64,000 nt of DNA from Eutreptiella sp. 'Long Island Sound 2002'. Its lineage: Eukaryota > Euglenozoa > Euglenophyceae > Eutreptiales > Eutreptiaceae. The notes beneath the pieces are model-generated. The model ran no database searches. It was not told where the DNA came from and saw nothing but the letters and a program-made list of their open reading frames with translations. The position numbers and the translations under genes were made by a program. Shown here one piece after another: positions 13,054 through 25,829 of the stretch (positions are counted from its first letter, which is position 1; each line of letters starts with the position of its first letter). The DNA is taken from the NCBI GenBank assembly GCA_964036045.1, contig OZ038380.1, positions 9,075,913 through 9,139,912 of the forward strand, in the 5' to 3' direction.

Positions 13054-15118
13054 CAATGTGGGGCACAACCTGTGAGTGCAGCATTGCCGCAAAAAACATA
13101 CGGTGAGGCCCCAGTTTTGTGTGTAATAATGATTTACCACAGTCCAATCATGACTTCTGCACAAAAACTGCATGGCCAAGACCGAGCCAGCTTTGAAGCA
13201 TAGTGGCCACAATGTGGGGCACAAACTGTGAGTGCAGCATTGCCGCAAAAAACATACGGTGAGGCCCCAGTTTTGTGTGTAATAATGATTTATCACAGTC
13301 CAATCATGACTTCTGCACAAAAACTGCATGGCCAAGACCGAGCCAGTTGTGGGGCATAGTGGCCACAATGTGCGGCACAAACTGTGAGTGCGGCATTGCC
13401 GCAAAAAACATACGGTGAGACCCCAGTTTTGTGTGTAATAATGATTTACCACAGTCCAATCATGACTTCTGCACAAAAACTGCATGGCCAAGACCCAGCC
13501 AGTTTTGGGGCATAGTGGCCACAATGTGCGGCACAAACTGTGAGTGCAGCATTGCCGCAAAAAACATACGGTGAGGCCCCAGTTTTGTGTGTAATAATGA
13601 TTTACCACAGTCCAATCATGACTTCTGCACAAAAACTGCATGGCCAAGACCGAGCCAGTTGTGGGGCATAGTGGCCACAATGTGCGGCACAAACTGTGAG
13701 TGCAGCATTGCCGCAAAAAAAATACGGTGAGACCCCAGTTTTGTGTGTAATAATGATTTACCACAGTCCAATCATGACTTCTGCACAAAAACTGCATGGC
13801 CAAGACCGAGCCAGTTTTGGGGCACAGTGGCCACAATGTGGGGCACAAATAGGGAGTGCAGCATTGCCGCAAAAAACACATGGTTAGACCCCAGTTTTGT
13901 GTGTAATAATGATTTACCACAGTCCAATCATGACTTCTGCACAAAAACGGCATGGCCAAGACCGAGCCAGTTTTGGAGCATAGTGGCCACAATGTGCGGC
14001 ACAAACTGTGAGTGCAGCATTGCCGCAAAAAACATATGTTGAGGCCCCAGTTTTGTGTGTAATAATGATTTACCACAGTCCAATCATGACTTCTGCACAA
14101 AAACTGCATGGCCAAGACCGAGCCAGTTTTGGGGCATAGTGGCCACAATGTGGGGCACAAACTGTGAGTGCAGCATTGCCGCAAAAAACATACGGTGAGG
14201 CCCCAGTTTTGTGTGTAATAATGATTTACCACAGTCCAACCATGACTTCTGCACAAAAACTGCATGGCCAAGACCGAGCCAGTTTTGGGGCATAGTGGCC
14301 ACAATGTGCGGCACAAACTGTGAGTGCAGCATTGCCGCAAAAAACATACGGTGAGGCCCCAGTTTTGTGTGTAATAATGATTTACCACAGTCCAATCATG
14401 ACTTCTGCACAAAAACTGCATGGCCAAGACCGAGCCAGTTTTGGGGCATAGTGGCCACAATGTGCGGCACAAACTGTGAGTGCAGCATTGCCGCAAAAAA
14501 CATACGGTGAGACCCCAGTTTTGTGTGTAATAATGATTTACCACAGTCCAACCATGACTTCTGCACAAAAACTGCATGGCCAAGACCGAGCCAGTTTTGG
14601 GGCACAGTGGCCACAATGTGGTGCACAAACAGTGAGTGCAGCATTGCCGCAAAATACACATGGTTAGACCCCAGTTTTGTGTGCAATAATGATTTACCAC
14701 AGTCCAACTATGACTTCTGCACAAAAACTGCATGGCCAAGACCGAGCCAGTTTTGGGGCATAGCGGCCACAATGTGCGGCACAAACTGTGAGTGCAGCAT
14801 TGCCGCAAAAAACATACGGTGAGGCCCGAGTTTTGTGTGTAATAATGATTTAACACAGTCCAATCATGACTTCTGCACAAAAACTGCATTACCAAGACCG
14901 AGCCAGTTTTGGGGCATAGTGGCCACAATGTGGGGCACAAACTGTGAGTGCAGCATTGCCGCAAAAAACATACGGTGAGGCCCCAGTTTTGTGTGTAATA
15001 ATGATTTACCACAGTCCAATCATGACTTCTGCACAAAAACTGCATGGCCAAGACCGAGGCAGTTTTGGGGCATAGTGGCCACAATGTGCGGCACAAACTG
15101 TGAGTGCAGCATTGCCGC

Positions 15119-15125
15119 AAAAAAA
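15119..15125 (+). other. Length-variant monomer, +1 bp in the A run
   Basis: The A6 run after GCCGC (monomer bases 143-148) has seven As here. Every later monomer start shifts by one base. It could be a real slippage event or a homopolymer sequencing error. Confidence 0.85.
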
Positions 15126-16693
15126 CACATGGTTAGACCCCAGTTTTGTGTGTAATAATGATTTACCACAGTCCAACCATGACTTCTGCACAAAAACTGC
15201 ATGGCCAAGACCGAGCCAGTTTTGGGGCACAGTGGCCACAATGTGGTGCACAAACAGTGAGTGCAGCATTGCCGCAAAAAACACATGGTTAGACCCCAGT
15301 TTTGTGTGCAATAATGATTTACCACAGTCGAACCATGACTTCTGCACAAAAACTGCATGACCAAGACCGAGCCAGTTTTGGGGCATAGTGGCCACAATGT
15401 GGGGCACAAACTGTGAGTGCAGCATTGCCGCAAAACACATACGGTGAGGCCCCAGTTTTGTGTGTAATAATGATTTACCACAGTCCAATCATGACTTCTG
15501 CACAAAAACTGCATGGCCAAGAGCGAGCCAGTTTTGGGGCACAGTGGCCACAATGTGGGGCACAAATAGGGAGTGCAGCATTGCCGCAAAAAACATACGG
15601 TGAGACCCCAGTTTTGTGTGTAATAATGATTTACCACAGTCCAATCATGACTTCTGCACAAAAACGGCATGGCCAAGACCGAGCCAGTTTTGGAGCATAG
15701 TGGCCACAATGTGCGGCACAAACTGTGAGTGCAGCATTGCCGCAAAAAACATACGGTGAGGCCCCAGTTTTGTGTGTAATAATGATTTACCACAGTCCAA
15801 CCATGACTTCTGCACAAAAACTGCATGGCCAAGACCGTGCCAGTTTTGGGGCATAGTGGCCACAATGTGCGGCACAAACTGTGAGTGCAGCATTGCCGCA
15901 AAAAACATACGGTGAGGCCCCAGTTTTGTGTGTAATAATGATTTACCACAGTCCAATCATGACTTCTGCACAAAAACTGCATGGCCAAGACCGAGCCAGT
16001 TTTGGGGCATAGTGGCCACAATGTGGGGCACAAACTGTGAGTGCAGCATTGCCGCAAAAAACATACGGTGAGGCCCCAGTTTTGTGTGTAATAATGATTT
16101 ACCACAGTCCAATCATGACTTCTGCACAAAAACTGCATGGCCAAGACCGAGCCAGTTTTGGGGCATAGTGGCCACAATGTGCGGCACAAACTGTGAGTGC
16201 AGCATTGCCGCAAAAAAAATACGGTGAGACCCCAGTTTTGTGTGTAATAATGATTTACCACAGTCCAATCATGACTTCTGCACAAAAACTGCATGGCCAA
16301 GACCGAGCCAGTTTTGGGGCACAGTGGCCACAATGTGGTGCACAAACTGTGAGTGCAGCATTGCCGCAAAAAACACATGGTTAGACCCCAGTTTTGTGTG
16401 CAATAATGATTTACCACAGTCCAACTATGACTTCTGCACAAAGGCTGCATGGCCAAGACCGAGCCAGTTTTGGGGCACAGTGGCCACAATGTGGGGCACA
16501 AACAGTGAGTGCAGCATTGCCGCAAAAAACACATGGTGAGACCCCAGTTTTGTGTGCAATAATGATTCACCACAGTCCAATCATGACTTCTGCACAAAGG
16601 CTGCATGGCCAAGACCGAGCCAGTTTTGGGGCATAGTGGCCACAATGTGCGGCACAAACTGTGAGTGCAGCATTGCCGCAAAAAACATACGGT

Positions 16694-18253
16694 GAGGCCC
16701 CAGTTTTGTGTGTAATAATGATTTACCACAGTCCAATCATGACTTCTGCACAAACACTGCATGGCCAAGACCGAGCCAGTTTTGGGGCATAGTAGCCACA
16801 ATGTGGGGCACAAACTGTGAGTGCAGCATTGCCGCAAAAAACATACGGTGAGACCCCAGTTTTGTGTGTAATAATGATTTACCACAGTCCAACCATGACT
16901 TCTGCACAAAAACTGCATGGCCCAGACCGAGCCAGTTTTGGGGCATAGTGGCCACAATGTGGGGCACAAACAGTGAGTGCAGCATTGCCGCAAAAAACAC
17001 ATGGTTAGACCCCAGTTTTGTGTGTAATAATGATTTACCACAGTCCAATCATGACTTCTGCACAAAAACTGCATGGCCAAGACCGAGCCAGTTTTGGGGC
17101 ATAGTGGCCACAATGTGGGGCACAAACAGTGAGTGCAGCATTGCCGCAAAAAACATTCGGTGAGACCCGAGTTTTGTGTGTAATAATGATTTACCACAGT
17201 CCAACCATGACTTCTGCACAAAAACTGCATGGCCAAGACCGAGCCAGTTTTGGGGCATAGTGGCCACAATGTGGGGCACAAACTGTGAGTGCAGCATTGC
17301 CGCAAAAAACACATGGTTAGACCCCAGTTTTGTGTGTAATAATGATTTACCACAGTCCAATCATGACTTCTGCACAAACACTGCATGGCCAAGACCGAGC
17401 CAGTTTTGGGGCATAGTTGCCACAATGTGCGGCACAAACTGTGAGTGCAGCATTGCCGCAAAAAACATACGGTGAGGCCCCAGTTTTGTGTGTAATAATG
17501 ATTTACCACAGTCCAATCATGACTTCTGCACAAAAACTGCATGGCCAAGACCGAGCCAGTTTTGGGGCATAGTAGCCACAATGTGCGGCACAAACTGTGA
17601 GTGCAGCATTGCCGCAAAAAACATACGGTGAGACCCCAGTTTTGTGTGTAATAATGATTTACCACAGTCCAACCATGACTTCTGCACAAAAACTGCATGG
17701 CCCAGACCGAGCCAGTTTTGGGGCATAGTGGCCACAATGTGGGGCACAAACTGTGAGTGCAGCATTGCCGCAAAAAACACATGGTTAGACCCCAGTTTTG
17801 TGTGTAATAATGATTTACCACAGTCCAATCATGACTTCTGCACAAAAACTGCATGGCCAAGACCGAGCCAGTTTTGGGGCATAGTGGCCACAATGTGCGG
17901 CACAAACTGTGAGTGCAGCATTGCCGCAAAAAACATTCGGTGAGACCCCAGTTTTGTGTGTAATAATGATTTACCACAGTCCAACCATGACTTCTGCACA
18001 AAAACTGCATGGCCAAGACCGAGCCAGTTTTGGGGCATAGTGGCCACAATGTGGGGCACAAACAGTGAGTGCAGCATTGCCGCAAAAAACACATGGTTAG
18101 ACCCCAGTTTTGTGTGTAATAATGATTTACCACAGTCCAATCATGACTTCTGCACAAAAACTGCATGGCCAAGACCGAGCCAGTTTTGGGGCATAGTGGC
18201 CACAATGTGCGGCACAAACTGTGAGTGCAGCATTGCCGCAAAAAGCACGTGGT
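16694..18253 (+). repeat. Five-monomer (780-bp) higher-order repeat, two adjacent copies
   Basis: The unit 16,694-17,473 is followed directly by 17,474-18,253. Diagnostic variants repeat at exactly 780 bp: CATAGTAGCC (about 16,788 and 17,568), GCATGGCCCAGACC (about 16,915 and 17,695) and AACATTCGGTGAG (about 17,152 and 17,932). About ten differences are visible, such as AAACACTG for AAAACTG and CAGTG/CTGTG swaps. The identity is therefore about 98-99%. Confidence 0.85.
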
Positions 18254-21200
18254 GAGACCCCAGTTTTGTGTGTAATAATGATTTACCACAGTCCAATCAT
18301 GACTTCTGCACAAAAACTGCATGGCCAAGACCGAGCCAGTTTTGGGGCATAGTGGCCACAATGTGGGGCACAAACTGTGAGTGCAGCATTGCCGCAAAAA
18401 ACACATGGTTAGACCCCAGTTTTGTGTGTAATAATGATTTACCACAGTCCAATCATGACTTCTGCACAAAAACTGCATGGCCAAGACCGAGCCAGTTTTG
18501 GGGCATAGTGGCCACAATGTGGGGCACAAACTGTGAGTGCAGCATTGCCGCAAAAAGCACGTGGTGAGACCCCAGTTTTGTGTGTAATAATGATTTACCA
18601 CAGTCCAATCATGACTTCTGCACAAAAACTGCATGGCCAAGACCGAGCCAGTTTTGGGGCATAGTGGCCACAATGTGGGGCACAAACTATGAGTGCAGCA
18701 TTGCCGCAAAAAACATACGGTGAGGCCCCAGTTTTGTGTGTAATAATGATTTACCACAGTCCAATCATGACTTCTGCACAAAAACTGCATCGCCAAGACC
18801 GAGCCAGTTTTGGGGCACAGTGGCCACAATGTGCGGCACAAACTGTGAGTGCAGCATTGCCGCAAAAAGAATACGGTGAGACCCCAGTTTTGTGTGCAAT
18901 AATGATTTACCACAGTCCAACCATGACTTCTGCACAAAAACTGCATGGCCAAGACCGAGCCAGTTCTGGGGCGCAGTGCCCACAATGTGGGGCACAAACA
19001 GTGAGTGCAGCATTGCCGCAAAAAGCACGTGGTGAGACCCCAGTTTTGTGTGTAATAATGATTTACCACAGTCCAACCATGACTTCTGCACAAAAACTGC
19101 ATGACCAAGACCGAGCCAGTTTTGGGGCATAGTGGCCACAATGTGGGGCACAAACTGTGAGTGCAGCATTGCCGCAAAAAAGATACGGTGAGGCCCCAGT
19201 TTTGTGTGTAATAATGATTTACCACAGTCCAATCATGACTTCTGCACAAAAACTGCATGGCCAAGACCGAGCCAGTTTTGGGGCACAGTGGCCACAATGT
19301 GGGGCACAAATAGGGAGTGCAGCATTGCCGCAAAAAACACATGGTTAGACCCCAGTTTTGTGTGTAATAATGATTTACCACAGTCCAATCATGACTTCTG
19401 CACAAAAACGGCATGGCCAAGACCGAGCCAGTTTTGGAGCATAGTGGCCACAATGTGCGGCACAAACTGTGAGTGCAGCATTGCCGCAAAAAACATACGG
19501 TGAGGCCCCAGTTTTGTGTGTATTAATGATTTACCACAGTCCAATCATGACTTCTGCACAAAAACTGCATGGCCAAGACCGAGCCAGTTTTGGGGCATAG
19601 TGGCCACAATGTGCGGCACAAACTGTGAGTGCAGCATTGCCGCAAAAAACATACGGTGAGGCCCCAGTTTTGTGTGTAATAATGATTTACCACAGTCCAA
19701 CCATGACTTCTGCACAAAAACTGCATGGCCAAGACCGAGCCAGTTTTGGGGCATAGTGGCCACAATGTGCGGCACAAACTGTGAGTGCAGCATTGCCGCA
19801 AAAAACATACGGTGAGACCCCAGTTTTGTGTGTAATAATGATTTACCACAGTCCAACCATGACTTCTGCACAAAAACTGCATGGCCAAGACCGAGCCAGT
19901 TTTGGGGCATAGTGGCCACAATGTGGGGCACAAACAGTGAGTGCAGCATTGCCGCAAAAAACACATGGTTAGACCCCAGTTTTGTGTGTAATAATGATTT
20001 ACCACAGTCCAATCATGACTTCTGCACAAAAGCTGCATGGCCAAGACCGAGCCAGTTTTGGGGCATAGTGGCCACAATGTGCGGCACAAACTGTGAGTGC
20101 AGCATTGCCGCAAAAAACATACGGTGAGGCCCCAGTTTTGTGTGTAATAATGATTTACCACAGTCCAATCATGACTTCTGCACAAAAACTGCATGGCCAA
20201 GACCGAGCCAGTTTTGGGGCATAGTGGCCACAATGTGGGGCACAAACTGTGAGTGCAGCATTGCCGCAAAAAACATACGGTGAGGCCCCAGTTTTGTGTG
20301 TAATAATGATTTACCACAGTCCAATCATGACTTCTGCACAAAAACTGCATGGCCAAGACCGAGCCAGTTTTGGGGCATAGTGGCCACAATGTGCGGCACA
20401 AACTGTGAGTGCAGCATTGCCGCAAAAAAAATACGGTGAGACCCCAGTTTTGTGTGCAATAATGATTTACCACAGTCCAACCATGACTTCTGCACAAAAA
20501 CTGCATGGCCAAGACCGAGCCAGGTTTGGGGCACAGTGGCCACAATGTGGTGCACAAACAGTGAGTGCAGCATTGCCGCAAAATACACATGGTTAGACCC
20601 CAGTTTTGTGTGCAATAATGATTTACCACAGTCCAACCATGACTTCTGCACAAAGGCTGCATGGCCAAGACCGAGCCAGTTTTGGGGCACAGTGGCCACA
20701 ATGTGGGGCACAAACTGTGAGTGCAGCATTGTCGCAAAAAACACATGGTGAGACCCCAGTTTTGTGTGTAATAATGATTTACCACAGTCCAACCATGACT
20801 TCTGCACAAAGGCTGCATGGCCAAGACCGAGCCAGTTTTGGAGCATTGTGACCACAATGTGGGGCACAAACAGTGAGTGCAGCATTGCCGCAAAAAACAC
20901 ATGGTGAGACCCCAGTTTTGTGTGCAATAATGATTCACCACAGTCCAATCATGACTTCTGCACAAAGGCTGCATGGCCAAGACCGAGCCAGTTTTGGAGC
21001 ATTGTGACCACAATGTGGGGCACAAACAGTGTGTGCAGCATTGCCGCAAAAAGCACGTGGTGAGACCCCAGTTTTGTGTGTAATAATGATTTACCACAGT
21101 CCAACCATGACTTCTGCACAAAAACTGCATGGCCAAGACCGAGCCAGTTTTGGGGCATAGTGGCCACAATGTGGGGCACAAACTGTGAGTGCAGCATTGC

Positions 21201-23411
21201 CGCAAAAAACATACGGTGAGGCCCCAGATTTGTGTGTAATAATGATTTACCACAGTCCAATCATGACTTCTGCACAAAAACTGCATGGCCAAGACCGAGC
21301 CAGTTTTGGGGCACAGTGGCCACTATGTGGGGCACAAACAGTGAGTGCAGCATTGCCGCAAAAAGCACGTGGTGAGACCCCAGTTTTGTGTGTAATAATG
21401 ACTTACCACAGTCCAACCATGACTTCTGCACGAAAACTGCATGGCCAAGACCGAGCCAGCTTTGGGGCATAGTGGCCACAATGTGGGGCACAAACTGTGA
21501 GTGCAGCAGTGCCGCAAAAAACATACGGTGAGGCCCCAGTTTTGTGTGTAATAATGATTTACCACAGTCCAACCGTGACTTCTGCACAAAAACTGCATGG
21601 CCAAGACCGAGCCAGATTTGGGGCACAGTGGCCACAATGTGGGGCACAAACTGTGAGTGCAGCATTGCCGCAAAAAACACATGGTTAGACCCCAGTTTTG
21701 TGTGTAAGAATGATTTACCACAGTCCAATCATGACTTCTGCACAAAAACTGCATGGCCAAGACCGAGCCAGTTTTGGGGCATAGTGGCCACAATGTGGGG
21801 CACAAACTGTGAGTGCAGCATTGCCGCAAAAAACATACGGTGAGGCCCCAGTTTTGTGTGTAATAATGATTTACCACAGTCCAATCATGACTTCTGCACA
21901 AAAACTGCATGGCCAAGACCGAGCCAGTTTTGGGGCATAGTGGCCACAATGTGCGGCACAAACTGTGAGTGCAGCATTGCCGCAAAAAACATACGGTGAG
22001 GCCCCAGTTTTGTGTGTAATAATGATTTACCACAGTCCAATCATGACTTCTGCACAAAAGCTGCATGGCCAAGACCGAGCCAGTTTTGGGGCATAGTGGC
22101 CACAATGTGCGGCACAAACTGTGAGTGCAGCATTGCCGCAAAAAACATACGGTGAGACCCCAGTTTTGTGTGTAATAATGATTTACCACAGTCCAACCAT
22201 GACTTCTGCGCAGAAACGTCATGGCCAAGACCGAGCCAGTTTTGGGGCATAGTGGCCACAATGTGGGGCACAAAGAGTGAGTGCAGCATTGCCGCAAAAA
22301 ACATACGGTGAGACCCCAGTTTTGTGTGTAATAATGATTTACCACAGTCCAATCATGACTTCTGCACAAAGGCTGCATGGCCAAGACCGAGCCAGTTTTG
22401 GGGCACAGTGGCCACAATGTCCGGCACAAACTGTGAGTGCAGCATTGCCGCAAAAAACACATGGTGAGGCCCCAGTTTTGTGTGTAATAATGATTTACCA
22501 CAGTCCAACCATGACTTCTGCACAAAAACTGTATGGCCAAGACCGAGCCAGTTTTGGGGCATAGTGGCCACAATGTGCGGCACAAACTGTGAGTGCAGCA
22601 TTGCCGCAAAAAACATACGGTGAGACCCCAGTTTTGTGTGCAATGATCATTTACCACAGTCCAACCATGACTTCTGCACAAAGGCTGCATGGCCAAGACC
22701 GAGCCAGTTTTGGGGCACAGTGGCCACAATGTGGGGCACAAACTGTGAGTGCAGCATTGCCGCAAAAAACACATGGTGAGACCCCAGTTTTGTGTGTAAT
22801 AATGATTTACCACAGTCCAATCATGACTTCTGCACAAAGGCTGCATGGCCAAGACCGAGCCAGTTTTGGGGCACAGTGGCCACAATGTGGGGCACAAACT
22901 GTGCGTGCAGCATTGCCGCAAAAAACACATGGTGAGACCCCAGTTTGGTGTGTAATAATGATTTACCACAGTCCAACGATGACTTCTGCACAAAGGCTGC
23001 ATGGCCAAGACCGACCCAGTTTTGGAGCATTGTGACCACAATGAGGGGCACAAACAGTGAGTGCAGCATTGCCGCAAAAAACACACGGTGAGGCCCCAGT
23101 TTTGTGTGTAATAATGATTTACCACAGTCCAATCATGACTTCTGCACAAAGGCTGCATGGCCAAGACCGAGCCAGTTTTGGGGCACAGTGGCCACAGCGT
23201 GTGGCACAAACAGTGAGTGCAGCATTGCCGCAAAAAACATACGGTGAGGCCCCAGTTTTGTGTGCAATAATGATTTACCACAGTCCAACCGTGACTTCTG
23301 CACAAAGGCTGCATGGCCAAGACGGAGCCAGTTTTGGGGCACAGTGGCCACAATGTGGGGCACAAACTGTGAGTGCAGCATTGCCGCAAAAAGCACGTGC
23401 TGCGACCCCGG

Positions 23412-23420
23412 TTTTCGTGT
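23412..23420 (+). other. Length-variant monomer, +1 bp (extra C)
   Basis: The usual GTTTTGTGTGT reads GTTTTCGTGTGT, with an extra C at 23,416. The related copies at 24,661 and 27,626 have an extra T at the same place. This suggests one inherited insertion followed by a substitution. Confidence 0.85.
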
Positions 23421-24660
23421 GTAATAATGATTTACCACAGTCCAACCATGACTTCTGCACAAAGGCTGCATGGCCAAGACGGAGCCAGTTTTGGGGAACT
23501 GTGACCAGAATGTGGGGCACAAACTGTCAGTGCAGCATTGCCGCAAAAAACACATGGTGTGACCCCAGTTTTGTGTGCAATAATGATTTACCACAGTCCA
23601 ATCATGACTTCTGCACAAAGGCTGCATGGCCAAGACCGAGCCAGTCTTGGAGCATTGTGACCACATTGTTGGGCACAAACTGTGAGTGCAGCATTGCCGC
23701 AAAAAACACATGGTGAGACCCCAGTTTTGTGTGTAATAATGATTTACCACAGTCCAACCATGACTTCTGCACAAACACTACATGGCCAAGACCGAGCCAG
23801 TTTTGGGGCACAGTGGCCACAATGTGGGGCACAAACAGTGAGTGCAGCATTGCCGCAAAAAACATACGGTGAGGCCCCAGTTTTGTGTGTAATAATGATT
23901 TACCACAGTCCAATCATGACTGCTGCACAAAAACTGCATGGCCAAGACCGAGCCAGTTTCGGAGCATTGTGACCACAATGAGGGGCACAAACTGTGAGTG
24001 CAGTATTGCCGCAAAAAACACATGGTTAGACCCCAGTTTTGTGTGTAATAATGATTTACCACAGTCCAATCATGACTTCTGCACAAAGGCTGCATGGCCA
24101 AGACCGAGCCAGTTTTGGGGCACAGTGGCCACAATGTGGGGCACAAACTGTGCGTGCAGCATTGCCGCAAAAAACACATGGTGAGACCCCAGTTTTGTGT
24201 GTAATAATGATTTACCACAGTCCAACCATGACTTCTGCACAAAAACTGCATGGCCAAGACCGAGCCAGTTTTGGGGCACAGTGGCCACAATGTGGGGCAC
24301 AAACAGTGAGTGCAGCATTGCCGCAAAAAACATACGGTGAGACCCCAGTTTTGTGTGTAATAATGATTTACCACAGTCCAATCATGACTTCTGCACAAAA
24401 ACTGCATGGCCAAGACCGAGCCAGTTTTGGGGCACAGTGGCCACAATGTGGGGCACAAACAGTGAGTGCAGCATTGCCGCAAAAAACACATGGTGAGACC
24501 CCTGTTTTGTGTGCAATAATGATTTACCACAGTCCAACCGTGACTTCTGCACAAAGGCTGCATGGCCAAGACGGAGCCAGTTTTGGGGCACAGTGGCCAC
24601 AATGTGGGGCACAAACTGTGAGTGCAGCATTGCCGCAAAAAGGACGTGCTGAGACCCCAG

Positions 24661-24665
24661 TTTTT
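24661..24665 (+). other. Length-variant monomer, +1 bp in the T run
   Basis: The T4 run at monomer bases 11-14 has five Ts. The same insertion is seen at 27,626 and 29,187. Confidence 0.85.
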
Positions 24666-25829
24666 GTGTGTAATAATGATTTACCACAGTCCAACCATGA
24701 CTTCTGCACAAAGGCTGCATGGCCAAGACGGAGCCAGTTTTGGAGCATTGTGACCAGAATGTGGGGCACAAACTGTCAGTGCAGCATTGCCGCAAAAAAC
24801 ACATGGTGTGACCCCAGTTTTGTGTGCAATAATGATTTACGACAGTCCAATCATGACTTCTGCACAAAGGCTGCATGGCCAAGACCGAGCCAGTTTTGGA
24901 GCATTGTGACCACAATGTGGGGCACAAACTGTGAGTGCAGCATTGCCGCAAATAACATACGCTGAGGCCCCAGTTTTGTGTGTAATAATGATTTACCACA
25001 GTCCAATCATGACTGCTGCACAAAAACTGCATGGCCAAGACCGAGCCAGTTTCGGAGCATTGTGACCACAATGAGGGGCACAAACTGTGAGTGCAGTATT
25101 GCCGCAAAAAACACATGGTTAGACCCCAGTTTTGTGTGTAATAATGATTTACCACAGTCCAATCATGACTTCTGCACAAAGGATGCATGGCCAAGACCGA
25201 GCCAGTTTTGGGGCACAGTGGCCACAATGTGGGGCACAAACAGTGAGTGCAGCATTGCCGCAAAAAACACATGGTGAGACCCCTGTTTTGTGTGCAATAA
25301 TGATTTACCACAGTCCAACCATGACTTCTGCACAAAGGCTGCATGGCCAAGACCGAGCCAGTTTTGGAGCATTGTGACCACAATGAGGGGCACAAACTGT
25401 GAGTGCAGCATTGCCGCAAAAAACACATGGTTAGACCCCAGTTTTGTGTGTAATAATGATTTACCACAGTCCAACCATGACCTCTGCACAAAGGCTGCAT
25501 GGCCAAGACCGAGCCAGCTTTGGAGCATTGTGACCACAATGTGGGGCACAAACAGTGAGTGCAGCATTGCCGCAAAAAGCACATGGTTAGACCCCAGTTG
25601 TGTGTGTAATAATGATTTACCACAGTCCAACCATGACTTCTGCACAAAGGCTGCATGGCCAAGACCGAGCCAGTTTTTGAGCATTGTGACCACAATGTGG
25701 GGCACCAACTGTGAGTGCAGCATTGCCGCAAAATACACATGGTTAGACCCCAGTTTTGTGTGCAATAATGATTTACCACAGTCCAACCGTGACTTCTGCA
25801 CAAAGGCTGCATGGCCAAGACCGAGCCAG

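Larger units (their letters stand above)
6085..22621 (+). repeat. Subfamily domain 2 (AAAA/CATAG/CATACGG-type monomers)
   Basis: From 6,085 most monomers have AAAAACTG at 59-66, CATAGTGGCC in the centre, often TGCGG at 111-115, and CATACGG before a GAGGCC or GAGACC start. Base 44 alternates between C and T, giving many two-monomer (312-bp) units. The rare marker AAATAGGGAG occurs at about 6,673, 8,077, 9,013, 10,726, 11,353, 12,766, 13,849, 15,568 and 19,309, and then not again until 63.5 kb. Two short intrusions of domain 1-type monomers lie at 16,382-16,693 and 20,594-21,061. Both contain the unusual GATTCACCAC, exactly 28 monomers apart (16,564 and 20,932). Confidence 0.7.
23275..25280 (+). 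repeat. Seven/eight-monomer offset duplication (mosaic)
   Basis: The series around 23,275-23,560 recurs at 24,524-24,810, offset 1,249 bp (eight monomers plus one base). It comprises AACCGTGAC, two GACGGAGCC monomers, a CACGTGCTG or GACGTGCTG end, an extra base after the GTTTT run, GTGACCAGAATG, AAACTGTCAGTGCAGC and a GGTGTGACC start. Beyond it, 23,885-24,185 matches 24,978-25,278 at 1,093 bp (seven monomers plus one): GACTGCTGCAC, TTTCGGAGC, GCAGTATTGCC. The change of offset means one monomer was gained or lost inside one copy. Confidence 0.75.

Noticed and set aside
5227-15120. Giant minus-strand open frame (about 3,300 codons) with a 52-residue Cys/Trp-rich repeat
   Set aside because: It follows from a 156-bp period with no stop in that frame. 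It starts at TTG, overlaps another open frame, is broken elsewhere by recurrent variants, and has no upstream regulatory or non-repeat coding context.
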